Below are positions 51,187-60,186 of a stretch of 64,000 nt of DNA, in pieces. The notes under the pieces were generated by a model, which saw only the letters and a list, made by a program, of their open reading frames with translations, ran no database searches and was not told where the DNA came from. Source of the DNA: an uncultured Bacilli bacterium (GTDB lineage Bacteria > Bacillota_I > Bacilli_A > RF39 > UBA660); NCBI GenBank assembly GCA_934096075.1, contig CAKOLN010000006.1, forward strand, positions 11,919-75,918, given 5' to 3'. How positions within the stretch are numbered: position 1 is the first letter of the stretch; each line of letters opens with the position of its first letter. A program made the position numbers and the translations under genes.

Positions 51187-51195
51187 GAGGTTTTG

Positions 51196-52182
51196 TTACT
51201 TTTCTATACCTAAATATTCATATGTTTTATCAGTTACTTGTCTTCCTCTTATAGTTCTTTTTATAAATCCTTCTTGTAGAAGAAAAGGTTCTATTACATC
51301 TTCAATAGTTGTAATCTCCTCTCCAATACTTGCTGCAATAGATTCTATACCTACAGGTCCACCATTAAATTTATTTATTAAACTTTCCAAATATTCTATA
51401 TCTACACTATCAAGTCCATATTCATCAACATGTAATCTATCTAAACTTTGATTTGTTATTTCTTTATCAATTACACTTTTACCGCTTACTAAAGCAAAAT
51501 CACTAACTCTTTTTAATAGTCTATTAGCAATTCTAGGTGTTTTTCTACTACGTCTTGCTATTGTGATTGCTGCATCATCATCAATTTTTAAATCCAATAC
51601 TTTAGCACTTCTCTTAACGATAGTTGCTAGTTCTTCTGTTGTATAATAATTTAATTTACAAGTTATACCAAATCTATCTCTTAAAGGACTAGATAAATCT
51701 CCAGCACGTGTTGTAGCACCAACTAAAGTAAATGGTGGTAAATCTATCTTAATGCTTCTACTTTGTCCTTCATTTCCTATAATAATATCTAATTTAAAAT
51801 CTTCCATAGCGCTATAAAGAATTTCTTCAATATACTTAGGTATTCTATGAATTTCATCTATAAATAAAACATCATATGGCTCTAAAGTACTTAATATCGC
51901 TGCTAAATCCCCACTTTTTTCAATTGTAGGACCACTAGCAGTTTTAATATTAACTCCAAGTTCATTAGCGATTATATGAGAAAGAGTTGTTTTTCCAAGT
52001 CCTGGTGGACCATATAACAAAACATGATCCAAACTCGTTTCTCTTATTTTAGCCGCACTTACAAAGACCTTAATATTTTCTTTAACATCACTTTGTCCAA
52101 TATATTCATCAAAGTTTTGTGGTCTTATAGTTTTTTCAAATGAATCTCCTTCTTGATATTCACTTTTTATTATATCTTCCAT
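51196..52182 (-). CDS. ruvB: Holliday junction branch migration ATPase RuvB
   Basis: A 328-residue RuvB motor. FDEYIGQSDVKENIKVF, Walker A GPPGLGKTTLSHIIANE, Walker B VLFIDEIHR, sensor 1 LVGATTRAGDLSSPLRDRFG and the C-terminal winged helix (EPFLLQEGFIKRTIRGR) are present. The start is ATG 52182, behind GGAAGTGA. A Bro-N gene separates it from ruvA. Confidence 0.97.
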   Translation of the reverse strand: MEDIIKSEYQEGDSFEKTIRPQNFDEYIGQSDVKENIKVFVSAAKIRETSLDHVLLYGPPGLGKTTLSHIIANELGVNIKTASGPTIEKSGDLAAILSTLEPYDVLFIDEIHRIPKYIEEILYSAMEDFKLDIIIGNEGQSRSIKIDLPPFTLVGATTRAGDLSSPLRDRFGITCKLNYYTTEELATIVKRSAKVLDLKIDDDAAITIARRSRKTPRIANRLLKRVSDFALVSGKSVIDKEITNQSLDRLHVDEYGLDSVDIEYLESLINKFNGGPVGIESIAASIGEEITTIEDVIEPFLLQEGFIKRTIRGRQVTDKTYEYLGIEK

Positions 52183-52198
52183 GTTGTCACTTCCTTTA

Positions 52199-53065
52199 TT
52201 ATTTATTTGTTGTTTTATCACTAATTAATTTTTCATCAACATATTTATAATCTAAATTATTATCACTTGAAATAGCAGAATGTTTAGTTTCTTTTTCATA
52301 GATATCTCTTGCTCCTTTAGCAACTCCTCCGCCTCTTCTTGCTACTTTCATATTTGCATCTAAACCTTTAGGATTTTCTATTTTTGCAATATCTCTAGTT
52401 GCTATTTCACCAATATTTGTTAATGCTATTTCTATATCAGACATATTATCTCTTAAAGATTCTTTTCTTAATCCTTTATATGCCTTATATTCACTTGCTT
52501 TCATATCAGACCAACCTTTATATATTTCATTAGTTAACATCGCAAATTCTATAGGTTTATCAATACCACTATTTTTCCACATTTCTGTCAATTTATGTCT
52601 ATCAACCATTCCAGTTAGTCTTTTTTTAATCCATTCATCACTATAACCTTTATTACGATAGTAATTTATAATTCTATTACCAGCTATTTCCGGATCAAAA
52701 ACTTCATCAATTCTTTCTTTCCCCAAACTTGCTAACCACATTTTCATAGGTTCAGCTTTTGGACTAGGCACTGACTCAATAAGTCTAAAAATACCTTTCA
52801 TATCTAATACATCAGTTTCACGCATTTTTCCATCTTGTGCTTTTAATTTCAAACGGTTAGTATTACTAACCAGTTCACTACCTTCTTCATTCAACTTACT
52901 TTTAAGCCATTTCCAATAATTTCTTGATTTTTGATAATCATTATCAGTTAATGCACCAATTACATCAACAACACTAAAATAATACTCCTCTTCTTCACTA
53001 TTCCAAACACTTCTTATTTCTTTTTCCTCAAATAAATTTGATATTGTTTCTATTTTATTTTTCAT
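52199..53065 (-). CDS. Bro-N domain protein with DinD-like C-terminus
   Basis: A 288-residue protein. Residues about 15-110 form a Bro-N domain (IRSVWNSEEEEYYFSVVDVIGAL, YWKWLKSKLNEEGSE, DVLDMKGIFRLIESVPSPKAEPMKMWLA, quoted in parts). The C-terminal region (IGEIATRDIAKIENP and GGGVAKGARDIYEKET) resembles DNA-damage-inducible DinD. Bro-N proteins are often phage antirepressors, but here the gene sits inside the ruvA-ruvB operon, so a link to recombination or damage response is plausible. It ends 17 bases before the ruvB start. Confidence 0.8.
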   Translation of the reverse strand: MKNKIETISNLFEEKEIRSVWNSEEEEYYFSVVDVIGALTDNDYQKSRNYWKWLKSKLNEEGSELVSNTNRLKLKAQDGKMRETDVLDMKGIFRLIESVPSPKAEPMKMWLASLGKERIDEVFDPEIAGNRIINYYRNKGYSDEWIKKRLTGMVDRHKLTEMWKNSGIDKPIEFAMLTNEIYKGWSDMKASEYKAYKGLRKESLRDNMSDIEIALTNIGEIATRDIAKIENPKGLDANMKVARRGGGVAKGARDIYEKETKHSAISSDNNLDYKYVDEKLISDKTTNK

Positions 53066-53101
53066 TTTGCCTCCTATTATTAAATTAATAAGGATATGTA
53101 A

Positions 53102-53650
53102 TTATCTAACTAATAATTTTAAGGCTTCTTTTATTTGACTTTCAATTGGTAAACTCTTATCAACATCTTTAATTACTCTTTTAATATCTACTGGTTTATA
53201 TCCAAGTGTAGTTAATACTTCAGTAAGTTCTTCATTAACAACTTCTTTTCCTTCAGTTTTAACTAATTTTCCTTTTAAATCCAATATAATTTGTCTTGCT
53301 AATTTTTGTCCTACTTTAGGAAATTTTTGTAAATACAATATATTTTCTCTATCTATCGCGTCTATTAATCCTTCTATAGTAGAACTTGCTAAAATAGTCA
53401 TACCAACCTTAGGTCCCAGACCTTTAACACTAATTAGTTTCAAAAACATATCTCTTTCTTCCGTAGTTTTAAATCCATATAATGAATATTCATCTTCTCT
53501 AATATGATTATAAAGATAAATTCTTACTTCTTCATTTTCTTTAAATATATATGGATTAGGTGTAAAGACCTTATAACCCACACCATTAACTAAAATAGTA
53601 ACATTGTCAACATTTATTAATATAATTTTTCCTTCTAAAAAATCCATCAT
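53102..53650 (-). CDS. ruvA: Holliday junction DNA helicase subunit RuvA
   Basis: A 182-residue RuvA that binds four-way junctions and recruits RuvB. The OB domain begins MDFLEGKIILINVDNVTILVNGVGYKV, the HhH pair is FLKLISVKGLGPKVGMTIL and LQKFPKVGQKLARQIILDLKGK, and the C-terminal RuvB-binding helix is short but present. Two adjacent ATGs are possible starts. Confidence 0.95.
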   Translation of the reverse strand: MMDFLEGKIILINVDNVTILVNGVGYKVFTPNPYIFKENEEVRIYLYNHIREDEYSLYGFKTTEERDMFLKLISVKGLGPKVGMTILASSTIEGLIDAIDRENILYLQKFPKVGQKLARQIILDLKGKLVKTEGKEVVNEELTEVLTTLGYKPVDIKRVIKDVDKSLPIESQIKEALKLLVR

Positions 53651-53669
53651 TTAATCTTCACCTAAAATC

Positions 53670-53698
53670 ATTTTATAACAAATATTTATTTAATACAA
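53670..53698 (-). promoter_or_regulatory. Promoter of the ruvA operon
   Basis: On the minus strand, TTGTAT (53693-53698), 17 bp and TAAAAT (53670-53675). No LexA-type operator is recognisable. Confidence 0.7.
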
Positions 53699-53712
53699 GC
53701 AAACACTTTCAT

Positions 53713-53741
53713 TTTACAAATATATTTATTTTTGATAAAAT
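53713..53741 (+). promoter_or_regulatory. Promoter of tmcAL
   Basis: TTTACA (53713-53718), 17 bp and TAAAAT (53736-53741), divergent from the ruvA promoter. Confidence 0.7.
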
Positions 53742-53758
53742 CTAATTGGTGAAAGAAC

Positions 53759-54892
53759 ATGAATGTAATAGGAATAGTAGTTGAATATAATCCATTTCAT
53801 AATGGTCATTTATATCAAATTAATAAGATAAAAGAATTGTATCCAGATAGTATTATTATTGTTGCTATGAGTACACATTTTACTCAAAGAGGAGATGTAA
53901 GTGTATTAGATAAATGGAATAAAACAAAAATTGCTTTAGATAATAACATTGATATAGTTTTAGAAATACCATTTGTTTTTAGCAATTCATCAGCTGATAC
54001 TTTTAGTTATGCTTCATTAAGAATGTTAAATGAACTAAATATAGATACACTTATATTTGGTAGCGAATCTAATGACATAGATATGTTAAAAAAATGTGCC
54101 AAAGTCCAAGTAAATAATGAAGTTTTTGATAATAAACTTAAAGAATATATTTCTAAAGGTTATAATTACCCTACTAGTGTAAGTAAATGTATAAAAAATT
54201 TATGTAATGTTTCTATTAAAGATAGTAATGATTTATTAGGTGTAAGTTATATTAAAGAAATAATTAAAAATAACTATAATATTAAACCTATTTCTATTAA
54301 AAGAACTAATAACTTCCTTGACATAGAAAGTAATGATTCCATAATAAGCGCTAATAACATAAGAGAAAAACTAAAGAATAATATTGTTATTGATAAGTAT
54401 GTACCTAAAGATGTTACTAAATTAATACATATGATAGATGAAAATAAGTTATTTGAATTACTAAAATATAAAATAATATCTGAAAAAGATAACTTATGCA
54501 ATTATCATTTAGTAACAGAAGGAATAGAAAAAAGAATATTTAACTCAGCTATCATTTCAAATAATTTGAACGAATTAGTGGAAAATATAAAAACAAAAAG
54601 ATTTACTTACAACAGAATTAATAGAATATTAATTAATATATTAGTAGGATTTACTAAAGATGATGCATCTAAATTTAAAAATCTAGAATATATAAGAGTA
54701 TTAGGTATGTCAGAAAAGGGAAAAATTTATTTAAATAAAAGAAAAAAAGAAACTAGTTTACCAATAATCACTAAGTTTCAACAATATCCTATGTTAGAAT
54801 TAGAACTAAAAGCAAGTTTAATTTATGGTATTTTAATTAATGATAATAAGATCTATAGTAAAGAAGTAAAGAACTATGTTATTATTAAATAG
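53759..54892 (+). CDS. tmcAL: tRNA(Met) cytidine acetate ligase (YlbM/TmcAL)
   Basis: A 377-residue nucleotidyltransferase that makes N4-acetylcytidine at the wobble base of elongator tRNA-Met from acetate and ATP. The HIGH-like motif is IVVEYNPFHNGHLYQINKIK; STHFTQRGDVSVLDKW and LIFGSESNDIDML follow, and SANNIREKL and the C-terminal tRNA-binding region are present. It is one of few plus-strand genes and has its own promoter. Confidence 0.95.
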   Translation: MNVIGIVVEYNPFHNGHLYQINKIKELYPDSIIIVAMSTHFTQRGDVSVLDKWNKTKIALDNNIDIVLEIPFVFSNSSADTFSYASLRMLNELNIDTLIFGSESNDIDMLKKCAKVQVNNEVFDNKLKEYISKGYNYPTSVSKCIKNLCNVSIKDSNDLLGVSYIKEIIKNNYNIKPISIKRTNNFLDIESNDSIISANNIREKLKNNIVIDKYVPKDVTKLIHMIDENKLFELLKYKIISEKDNLCNYHLVTEGIEKRIFNSAIISNNLNELVENIKTKRFTYNRINRILINILVGFTKDDASKFKNLEYIRVLGMSEKGKIYLNKRKKETSLPIITKFQQYPMLELELKASLIYGILINDNKIYSKEVKNYVIIK

Positions 54893-54899
54893 TTTCAAT

Positions 54900-54973
54900 C
54901 TCTGCAGTATTCTCTGCGCATTTTTTGAAATCTCTGCAGTGTTTTCTGCAGAGTTTATCATTTTTCTGCAGAG
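54900..54973. repeat. Cluster of CTCTGCAG palindromic repeats
   Basis: Five copies of an 8-mer within 74 bp just after tmcAL: CTCTGCAG at 54900, variant CTCTGCGC at 54912, CTCTGCAG at 54932, and CTGCAGAG at 54946 and 54966. The third and fourth form a perfect hairpin with a six-base loop, and the outer copies can pair around it. They are GC-richer than their surroundings. The role is unknown: a transcript end, a protein-binding array or a small mobile palindrome are possible. Confidence 0.7.
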
Positions 54974-55003
54974 ATTTATTACAAACATACTCTTATATAA
55001 ACT

Positions 55004-55034
55004 AAAACCCTACATTTTTTCATGTAGAGTTTTT
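55004..55034. terminator. Bidirectional terminator between tmcAL and the cation efflux gene
   Basis: CTACAT/ATGTAG stem extended by A/T pairs, with T runs on both strands. The stop codon of the cation efflux gene (minus strand) lies in the hairpin. Confidence 0.8.
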
Positions 55035-55883
55035 ATTATTAATAGGTTTAAAATTAACTGTAACATATCTAATATTTAAATCTAACTTTTTCAAATCAAT
55101 TTTAATCTTCTTCTCTATTTCATACATATCATTTAAAACAATATCTCCATTTATATTTAAATCCAATATCACTTTATAATATGTACCCATTTTAAGAAGA
55201 GTTGTTCTTCTAATACTTTTTATTTCTTTTTGTTCTAATATAACAGAATTTATCAAATTAATTTTATCTTTATTATAATCTACTTCACCTATTATAGAAC
55301 TTATATTAGATAAAAGTAACTTTATTCCAACTTTAATAGTTAACAAACTAATTATAACTCCACCTATTATATCAGCATACTTTAATATTCCTTTATTACT
55401 TATTAAAGAAAGTAATACAAATAGTAAAGCAAGCATAGAACTATAAGTATCATATCTTGTTTCCATACCATTAAGTAAAATAATATTACTATTTAGTTCT
55501 TTACTCTTCTTAATTAAATAATCACTTAAAATAAACTTACTGATTATACTCACTATAAGTATAATAACAGCATAAATATTTGTATTAAATTTTTCTCCTT
55601 TAATAGATGTAATAAGTGTACTAATAGATAAAATTATAATAAATATACTCATAACTATACTAGTTAAATATTCTATTCTACCATGTCCGTAAGGATGTTC
55701 TTTATCAGGTTTCTTATTAGATAACTTAGACCCAATGATACTAATTACATCTGTAAACATATCGCTCATACAATGTATAGCATCTGCAAGTAGAGTAATT
55801 GAACCCCCTATAAAAGAACCAATTAACTTAAGTATACTTAAAACCAAATTAACTAATAAACTTTTAATTAAAACTTTATTCAA
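55020..55883 (-). CDS. Cation diffusion facilitator family transporter
   Basis: A 287-residue CDF protein with six membrane helices and a cytoplasmic ferredoxin-like domain. Helix 2 has LLADAIHCMSDMFTD with HxxxD (His37, Asp41), and EHPYGHGRIEYL is the conserved loop. In helix 5 the usual HxxxD metal site reads ETRYD (Glu141, Asp145), which suggests altered metal choice. The family exports Zn, Fe, Mn or Cd. It follows polA by 12 bases. Confidence 0.93.
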   Translation of the reverse strand: MNKVLIKSLLVNLVLSILKLIGSFIGGSITLLADAIHCMSDMFTDVISIIGSKLSNKKPDKEHPYGHGRIEYLTSIVMSIFIIILSISTLITSIKGEKFNTNIYAVIILIVSIISKFILSDYLIKKSKELNSNIILLNGMETRYDTYSSMLALLFVLLSLISNKGILKYADIIGGVIISLLTIKVGIKLLLSNISSIIGEVDYNKDKINLINSVILEQKEIKSIRRTTLLKMGTYYKVILDLNINGDIVLNDMYEIEKKIKIDLKKLDLNIRYVTVNFKPINNKNST

Positions 55884-55894
55884 AATATCACCTT

Positions 55895-58471
55895 TTACTT
55901 AGCATCATACCAATTACTACCAAGTTCAACATCTACTTTTAATGGTACTTCTAAATTATATGCATTTTCCATAGTATCTCTTACTAATTCTTTCATTATT
56001 TCTATCTCATTTTTAGGAACAGTAAACACTAACTCATCATGAACCTGAATTAACATCTTAGACTTTAATCCTTTCTTAGTCATTTCATTATCTACATCAA
56101 TCATTGCTTTCTTAATAATATCAGCCGCACTTCCCTGTATTGGAGTATTCATAGCCATTCTTTCTCCAGATTTAACAATAATATAATTAGTATTTTTTAG
56201 TTCATCAATCTCTCTTTTTCTATTCATAATTGTTCTAACATAACCTTGTTCCTTAGCTTTCCTTTTAATATTATCCATATATTCTTTAACACCAGGATAC
56301 ATAGTTAAATACTTATCTATATACTTTTTTGCTTCTTTAGGACTTATATCTAGGTTTTCTCCTAAACCAAATCCACTTATTCCATAAACAATACCAAATA
56401 TAACAGCTTTAGCAGTTCTTCTCATAGTCTTAGTAACCAAACTAGTATCTACTCCATAAATATCACTTGCTACTTTAGTATGAATATCCTCACTATTATT
56501 AAATGCACTTATTAAGTTTTTGCAACCAGAAATATGTGCTAAAATTCTAAGTTCTATCTGACTATAATCACTAGTTAAAATAACACTATCTTTTTCAGGT
56601 AAAAATGCTTTTCTAATTTCTTTACCTTCTTCTGTTCTAATAGGTATATTTTGTAAATTAGGTTCAGCACTAGAAAGTCTTCCAGTTCTAGTAGTAGCTT
56701 GTTTAAATATAGTATGTATTTTACTATCACTCATAACATAATCTTTTAAATTATCCATATAAGTAGTCATTAATTTAATTAAATTTCTATATTCTAATAT
56801 TAAAGGTATAATAGGATGTAAATCATATAATTTCATTAAAGTATCATGATTTGTAGAATATCCATTTCTACCCTTCTTTGCTTTATGAGGTAAATTTATC
56901 TTTTCAAATAATATTTCTCCTAATTGTTTAGGACTTGATATATTAAATTCAATACCCGCTAGATCATATATTTTACTACTAAGTACATTTAATTTTTCTT
57001 CTAATTTACCTTTAATAGTATCTAAAGTATCGGTATCTACTCTTATGCCATTCATTTCCATCTTAGCTAAAACTCTAACTAAAGGCATTTCTATATCTTT
57101 AAATAAATGTAACATATCTTCATTATCTAATTCAGTTGTAAATTCATCAATTGTTTCATATATAAACTTACTCTTCAATGCTAAATTATAATTAAATATA
57201 TCTTTATCTTGAATAATACCCTTTTTAATCATATTAGCATAAAATTCTATATTATAGTTTTTAGTATTAGAAACATAACTAATGTCTTCTTTAACATTAT
57301 AATTAAGCAAATATGCACTTATCATAGTATCTATTCTAACATTCTCTATATCTATACCCAATTTATTAAGTACTACTATATTCTTTTTTAAATCATATGT
57401 AGAATAAGCTTTACTAAAAATATCTTTATTAAGTAAAATACTTTCTTTATCTAATATATATACTTTCTCTCCATCATATATACTCATACCTAATATATCT
57501 GATTCATGATAATTTTCTTCACTTACTTCTATATAAAAAGCAAAATTATCTTTAGGATTTATTTTATCATTTACTATTTCATATTCTACTTTTTCTTTAA
57601 CTTCTTTCTTTCCTTCTTTTTTTATAAATGAGAAAAACTCTAATTCTTCATATATACTCATTAATTCTTCTTCATTTCTAGGTTTAATTTTAATATCTTC
57701 AAAACTAAGTCCAATAGGAGCATTCTTACATATTGTTGCTAAATCCTTAGAAAAAAAAGCATTATCTTTATCAATCTCTAATTTTTCACGAGTTTTTCCT
57801 TTAATATTATCTATATTATTATATACTTCTTCAAGCGAACCATATTCACTAATTAAATTAATTGCTGTTTTTTCTCCAATACCTTTAACTCCAGGAATAT
57901 TATCACTAGCATCTCCCATTAAAGCTTTTAAATCTATCATTTTAATAGGATCACATTTATAAGTTTCTCTAAATACTTCTGTATTCATCAATATATAGCC
58001 ACTTTGTTTTAACAACTTAACATTAACTTCTTTACTAATTAATTGTAATAAATCTTTATCACTACTTATAATAGTTGCATCATATAAATCATTTTCATCT
58101 GCCATTCTAGCAAAAGTACCAATTATATCATCTGCTTCGTAGTTTTCTAAATTAAGAGCAGTTATACCCATTGCTTCAAGTATTTGATATGCATATGGAA
58201 ATTGTTTTAATAAATCATTAGGAGTTTCAATTCTACCAGCTTTATAATTCTCATATTTATCATGTCTAAAGTTTTTGCCTTTATCAAAAGCCACCATAAT
58301 ATATTCAGGATTCTCTTCATTAAGTATTTTATTAATCATATTAACAAACCCATAAAGTGCATTAGTAGGAAAATCCTTAGAGTTTTTCATTAAATTACCA
58401 TTATATGCAGTAGCATAATAACTTCTAAATAATAAATTATTTCCATCAATTAAAATCGCACGTTTTTTCAT
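55895..58471 (-). CDS. polA: DNA polymerase I
   Basis: An 858-residue PolA. The 5'-3' exonuclease (about 1-290) begins AILIDGNNLLFRSYYATAYNG and has DLKALMGDASDNIPGVKGIGEKTA. The 3'-5' exonuclease-like domain lacks the usual DTE motif (it reads YIEVSEENY) and is probably inactive, as in many Firmicutes. The polymerase domain has SDYSQIELRILAHISG, RRTAKAVIFGIVYGISGFGL, and VHDELVF. It is preceded by a TACAAT-type promoter adjacent to the IS element. Confidence 0.97.
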   Translation of the reverse strand: MKKRAILIDGNNLLFRSYYATAYNGNLMKNSKDFPTNALYGFVNMINKILNEENPEYIMVAFDKGKNFRHDKYENYKAGRIETPNDLLKQFPYAYQILEAMGITALNLENYEADDIIGTFARMADENDLYDATIISSDKDLLQLISKEVNVKLLKQSGYILMNTEVFRETYKCDPIKMIDLKALMGDASDNIPGVKGIGEKTAINLISEYGSLEEVYNNIDNIKGKTREKLEIDKDNAFFSKDLATICKNAPIGLSFEDIKIKPRNEEELMSIYEELEFFSFIKKEGKKEVKEKVEYEIVNDKINPKDNFAFYIEVSEENYHESDILGMSIYDGEKVYILDKESILLNKDIFSKAYSTYDLKKNIVVLNKLGIDIENVRIDTMISAYLLNYNVKEDISYVSNTKNYNIEFYANMIKKGIIQDKDIFNYNLALKSKFIYETIDEFTTELDNEDMLHLFKDIEMPLVRVLAKMEMNGIRVDTDTLDTIKGKLEEKLNVLSSKIYDLAGIEFNISSPKQLGEILFEKINLPHKAKKGRNGYSTNHDTLMKLYDLHPIIPLILEYRNLIKLMTTYMDNLKDYVMSDSKIHTIFKQATTRTGRLSSAEPNLQNIPIRTEEGKEIRKAFLPEKDSVILTSDYSQIELRILAHISGCKNLISAFNNSEDIHTKVASDIYGVDTSLVTKTMRRTAKAVIFGIVYGISGFGLGENLDISPKEAKKYIDKYLTMYPGVKEYMDNIKRKAKEQGYVRTIMNRKREIDELKNTNYIIVKSGERMAMNTPIQGSAADIIKKAMIDVDNEMTKKGLKSKMLIQVHDELVFTVPKNEIEIMKELVRDTMENAYNLEVPLKVDVELGSNWYDAK

Positions 58472-58519
58472 ATTTTATTATCACCACTTATATTGTATCA
58501 AAAAATATATTTAATTTAA

Positions 58520-58698
58520 AGACATTTTCGGTACATACAGGTCACAAAATAAAGAAGAATAAAGCCTTATTCGTGAACCTCACACGATTTAATATCGCAT
58601 GCTTCTAATATCACTATTAGAATTTTCTCCATTTAATAATACTATTATTAATGTAAAGAGACATAAACTCGGATAGTTCCTACCCTATATATAATTAA
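58520..58698 (-). ncRNA. Predicted TnpB guide RNA (omega RNA) and right end of the IS element
   Basis: The non-coding stretch after the tnpB stop contains several inverted repeats: TCTAAT/ATTAGA, CGAT/ATCG and GAATAA/TTATTC. GTGAGGTTCAC lies between the second and third (complement near 58572-58582). This layout is typical of the region that encodes the TnpB guide RNA and ends at the transposon right end. The exact boundary is not resolved, so the coordinates are approximate. Confidence 0.5.
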
Positions 58699-59781
58699 TT
58701 AGATAAGTAATAATTCTATTCCTTTATCTAGTATATTGTTCGCAGCATTATAATCTCTATCATGTACACTATCGCATCTAGGACACTGCCAAGATCTTAT
58801 ACTATAGTCTTTTATTTTTTTATTTTGATAACCACAGTTATTACATAACTGACTAGATGGATAATATCTACCAACCTTTATTAATTTTCTTCCATACCAT
58901 TTTGCTTTATATTCTAACATATTAATAAACTTAGATATAGATATATCTCCAAGTACTTTGGCTATATTCTTATTTTGAAACATTTCTTTAACATTTAAAT
59001 CTTCTACTACTATAACTTGGTTTTCGTTTATAATACTAGTACTTAATTTATGTAAGAAATCATTTCTAACATTATTACATTTATCATATAGTTTATTAAT
59101 CTTATTTTCTATTTTCTTATAATTATTACTGCCTTTCTTTTTTAAAGAAAGACTTTTTTGTAATCTACCTATTTTATCATAAGTATTCATTAATTCTTTA
59201 GGAGCATTATATATATTATTAGAACTATCATGAACAAAATTACTAACTCCCATATCTATTCCTACTATATAACTATTAGTTTCTAACTTTTTAATTTCTT
59301 TTCTAACTAATATCATTACTTTATATTTATTATTACTATATTTTTTTATTGTAGCATTAATAATAGTACCTTCTACTTTTCTATGAACTTTAGCGAGTAC
59401 TTTACCTAATTTAGGTAATTTAATGTAATTATCTAATACTTCTATATTATTATTAGTATAATTAGTTTGATAAGATTCTCCCTTATTTTTCTTTTTAAAT
59501 CTAGGATTACCACCTAATTTGTTTATATATCTTTTATAAGCATTATCTAAATTATAAATAGTATTAGTAATAGCAAACTTATCCACTTCTTTAAGCCAAG
59601 GATATTCTACTTTTAGCTCTCTATTACAGGTATTATTATTTGTATACTTTGAACTATAGCCATTATTATTAGAATAGTCTAAAAAATAATTATAGATAAA
59701 TCTACAACATCCAAAAGTTTTAGCAATTAAAACAATTTGCTCTTCATTAGGATAAATTCTAAAACTATAAGTATACTCCAT
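58699..59781 (-). CDS. tnpB: RNA-guided endonuclease TnpB
   Basis: A 360-residue TnpB, the RNA-guided nuclease that cuts donor sites and promotes element retention. The N-terminal MEYTYSFRIYPNEEQIVLIAKTFGC region is the helical recognition part. The RuvC residues are Asp176 (GIDMGVSNFV), Glu260 (VVVEDLNVKEMF) and Asp343 (HDRDYNAANNIL). The zinc ribbon is CNNCG (313-316) with CPRC (333-336). All are intact. The start is ATG 59781, behind GTAGGTG. Confidence 0.95.
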   Translation of the reverse strand: MEYTYSFRIYPNEEQIVLIAKTFGCCRFIYNYFLDYSNNNGYSSKYTNNNTCNRELKVEYPWLKEVDKFAITNTIYNLDNAYKRYINKLGGNPRFKKKNKGESYQTNYTNNNIEVLDNYIKLPKLGKVLAKVHRKVEGTIINATIKKYSNNKYKVMILVRKEIKKLETNSYIVGIDMGVSNFVHDSSNNIYNAPKELMNTYDKIGRLQKSLSLKKKGSNNYKKIENKINKLYDKCNNVRNDFLHKLSTSIINENQVIVVEDLNVKEMFQNKNIAKVLGDISISKFINMLEYKAKWYGRKLIKVGRYYPSSQLCNNCGYQNKKIKDYSIRSWQCPRCDSVHDRDYNAANNILDKGIELLLI

Positions 59782-59790
59782 AAATAACAC

Positions 59791-60186
59791 CTACTTCCCC
59801 TGATTAGAAATATATTCTTTAATATTATCTTCTAGTGTATCACTAACAGTAGCAACAAAATAAGAAGGATTCCACATATGTCCACCATATAATTCTTTTT
59901 TTAATTCTGGATATAATTTAAATAATAGTCTTGCACTTGTACCTTTTAATCTTTTTACGATAGTAGGTATATAATGCTGAGGCTTACAACTAATTAACAA
60001 GTGAATATGGTCTAAATCTGTATTAATTTCTATTATTTTAAAATCCATTTCTTGAGATAATGATATAATTATTTGAAAAAGTGAATCTTTTACACTATCG
60101 GTTATTATTTTTTTACGATATTTAGTACAAAATACTATATGGTACTCTATACCATATACATATCCTCTTCCTTTGGAAATAATCAT
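59791..60186 (-). CDS. tnpA: IS200/IS605 Y1 transposase TnpA
   Basis: A 131-residue HUH-family transposase for single-strand transposition. The HUH motif is LDHIHLLIS (His60, His62), and the nucleophile is Tyr125 in NIKEYISNQGK. VYGIEYHIVFCTKYRKK and HMWNPSYFVATV are further family blocks. The gene ends nine bases before tnpB. Confidence 0.95.
   Translation of the reverse strand: MIISKGRGYVYGIEYHIVFCTKYRKKIITDSVKDSLFQIIISLSQEMDFKIIEINTDLDHIHLLISCKPQHYIPTIVKRLKGTSARLLFKLYPELKKELYGGHMWNPSYFVATVSDTLEDNIKEYISNQGK

Larger units (their letters stand above)
50995..51193 (-). repeat. Regulatory leader cassette, copy 1
   Basis: About 195 bp that recur nearly unchanged at 62371-62570. In order on the minus strand: promoter, ribosome binding site, 22-codon leader ORF with a G8 run, a sequence complementary to the ORF start, and an intrinsic terminator. 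Outside these limits the two loci are unrelated upstream (ruvB versus an XRE gene). The cassette seems to be a unit copied in front of surface genes. Confidence 0.85.

Noticed and set aside
52199..53065. Prophage suggested by Bro-N and RhuM-like genes
   Set aside because: No integrase, terminase, capsid, lysis genes or attachment repeats are visible.
54897..54980. CRISPR array in the CTCTGCAG repeat cluster
   Set aside because: Repeats are only 8 bp, occur in both orientations and have irregular short spacing; no cas genes are present.
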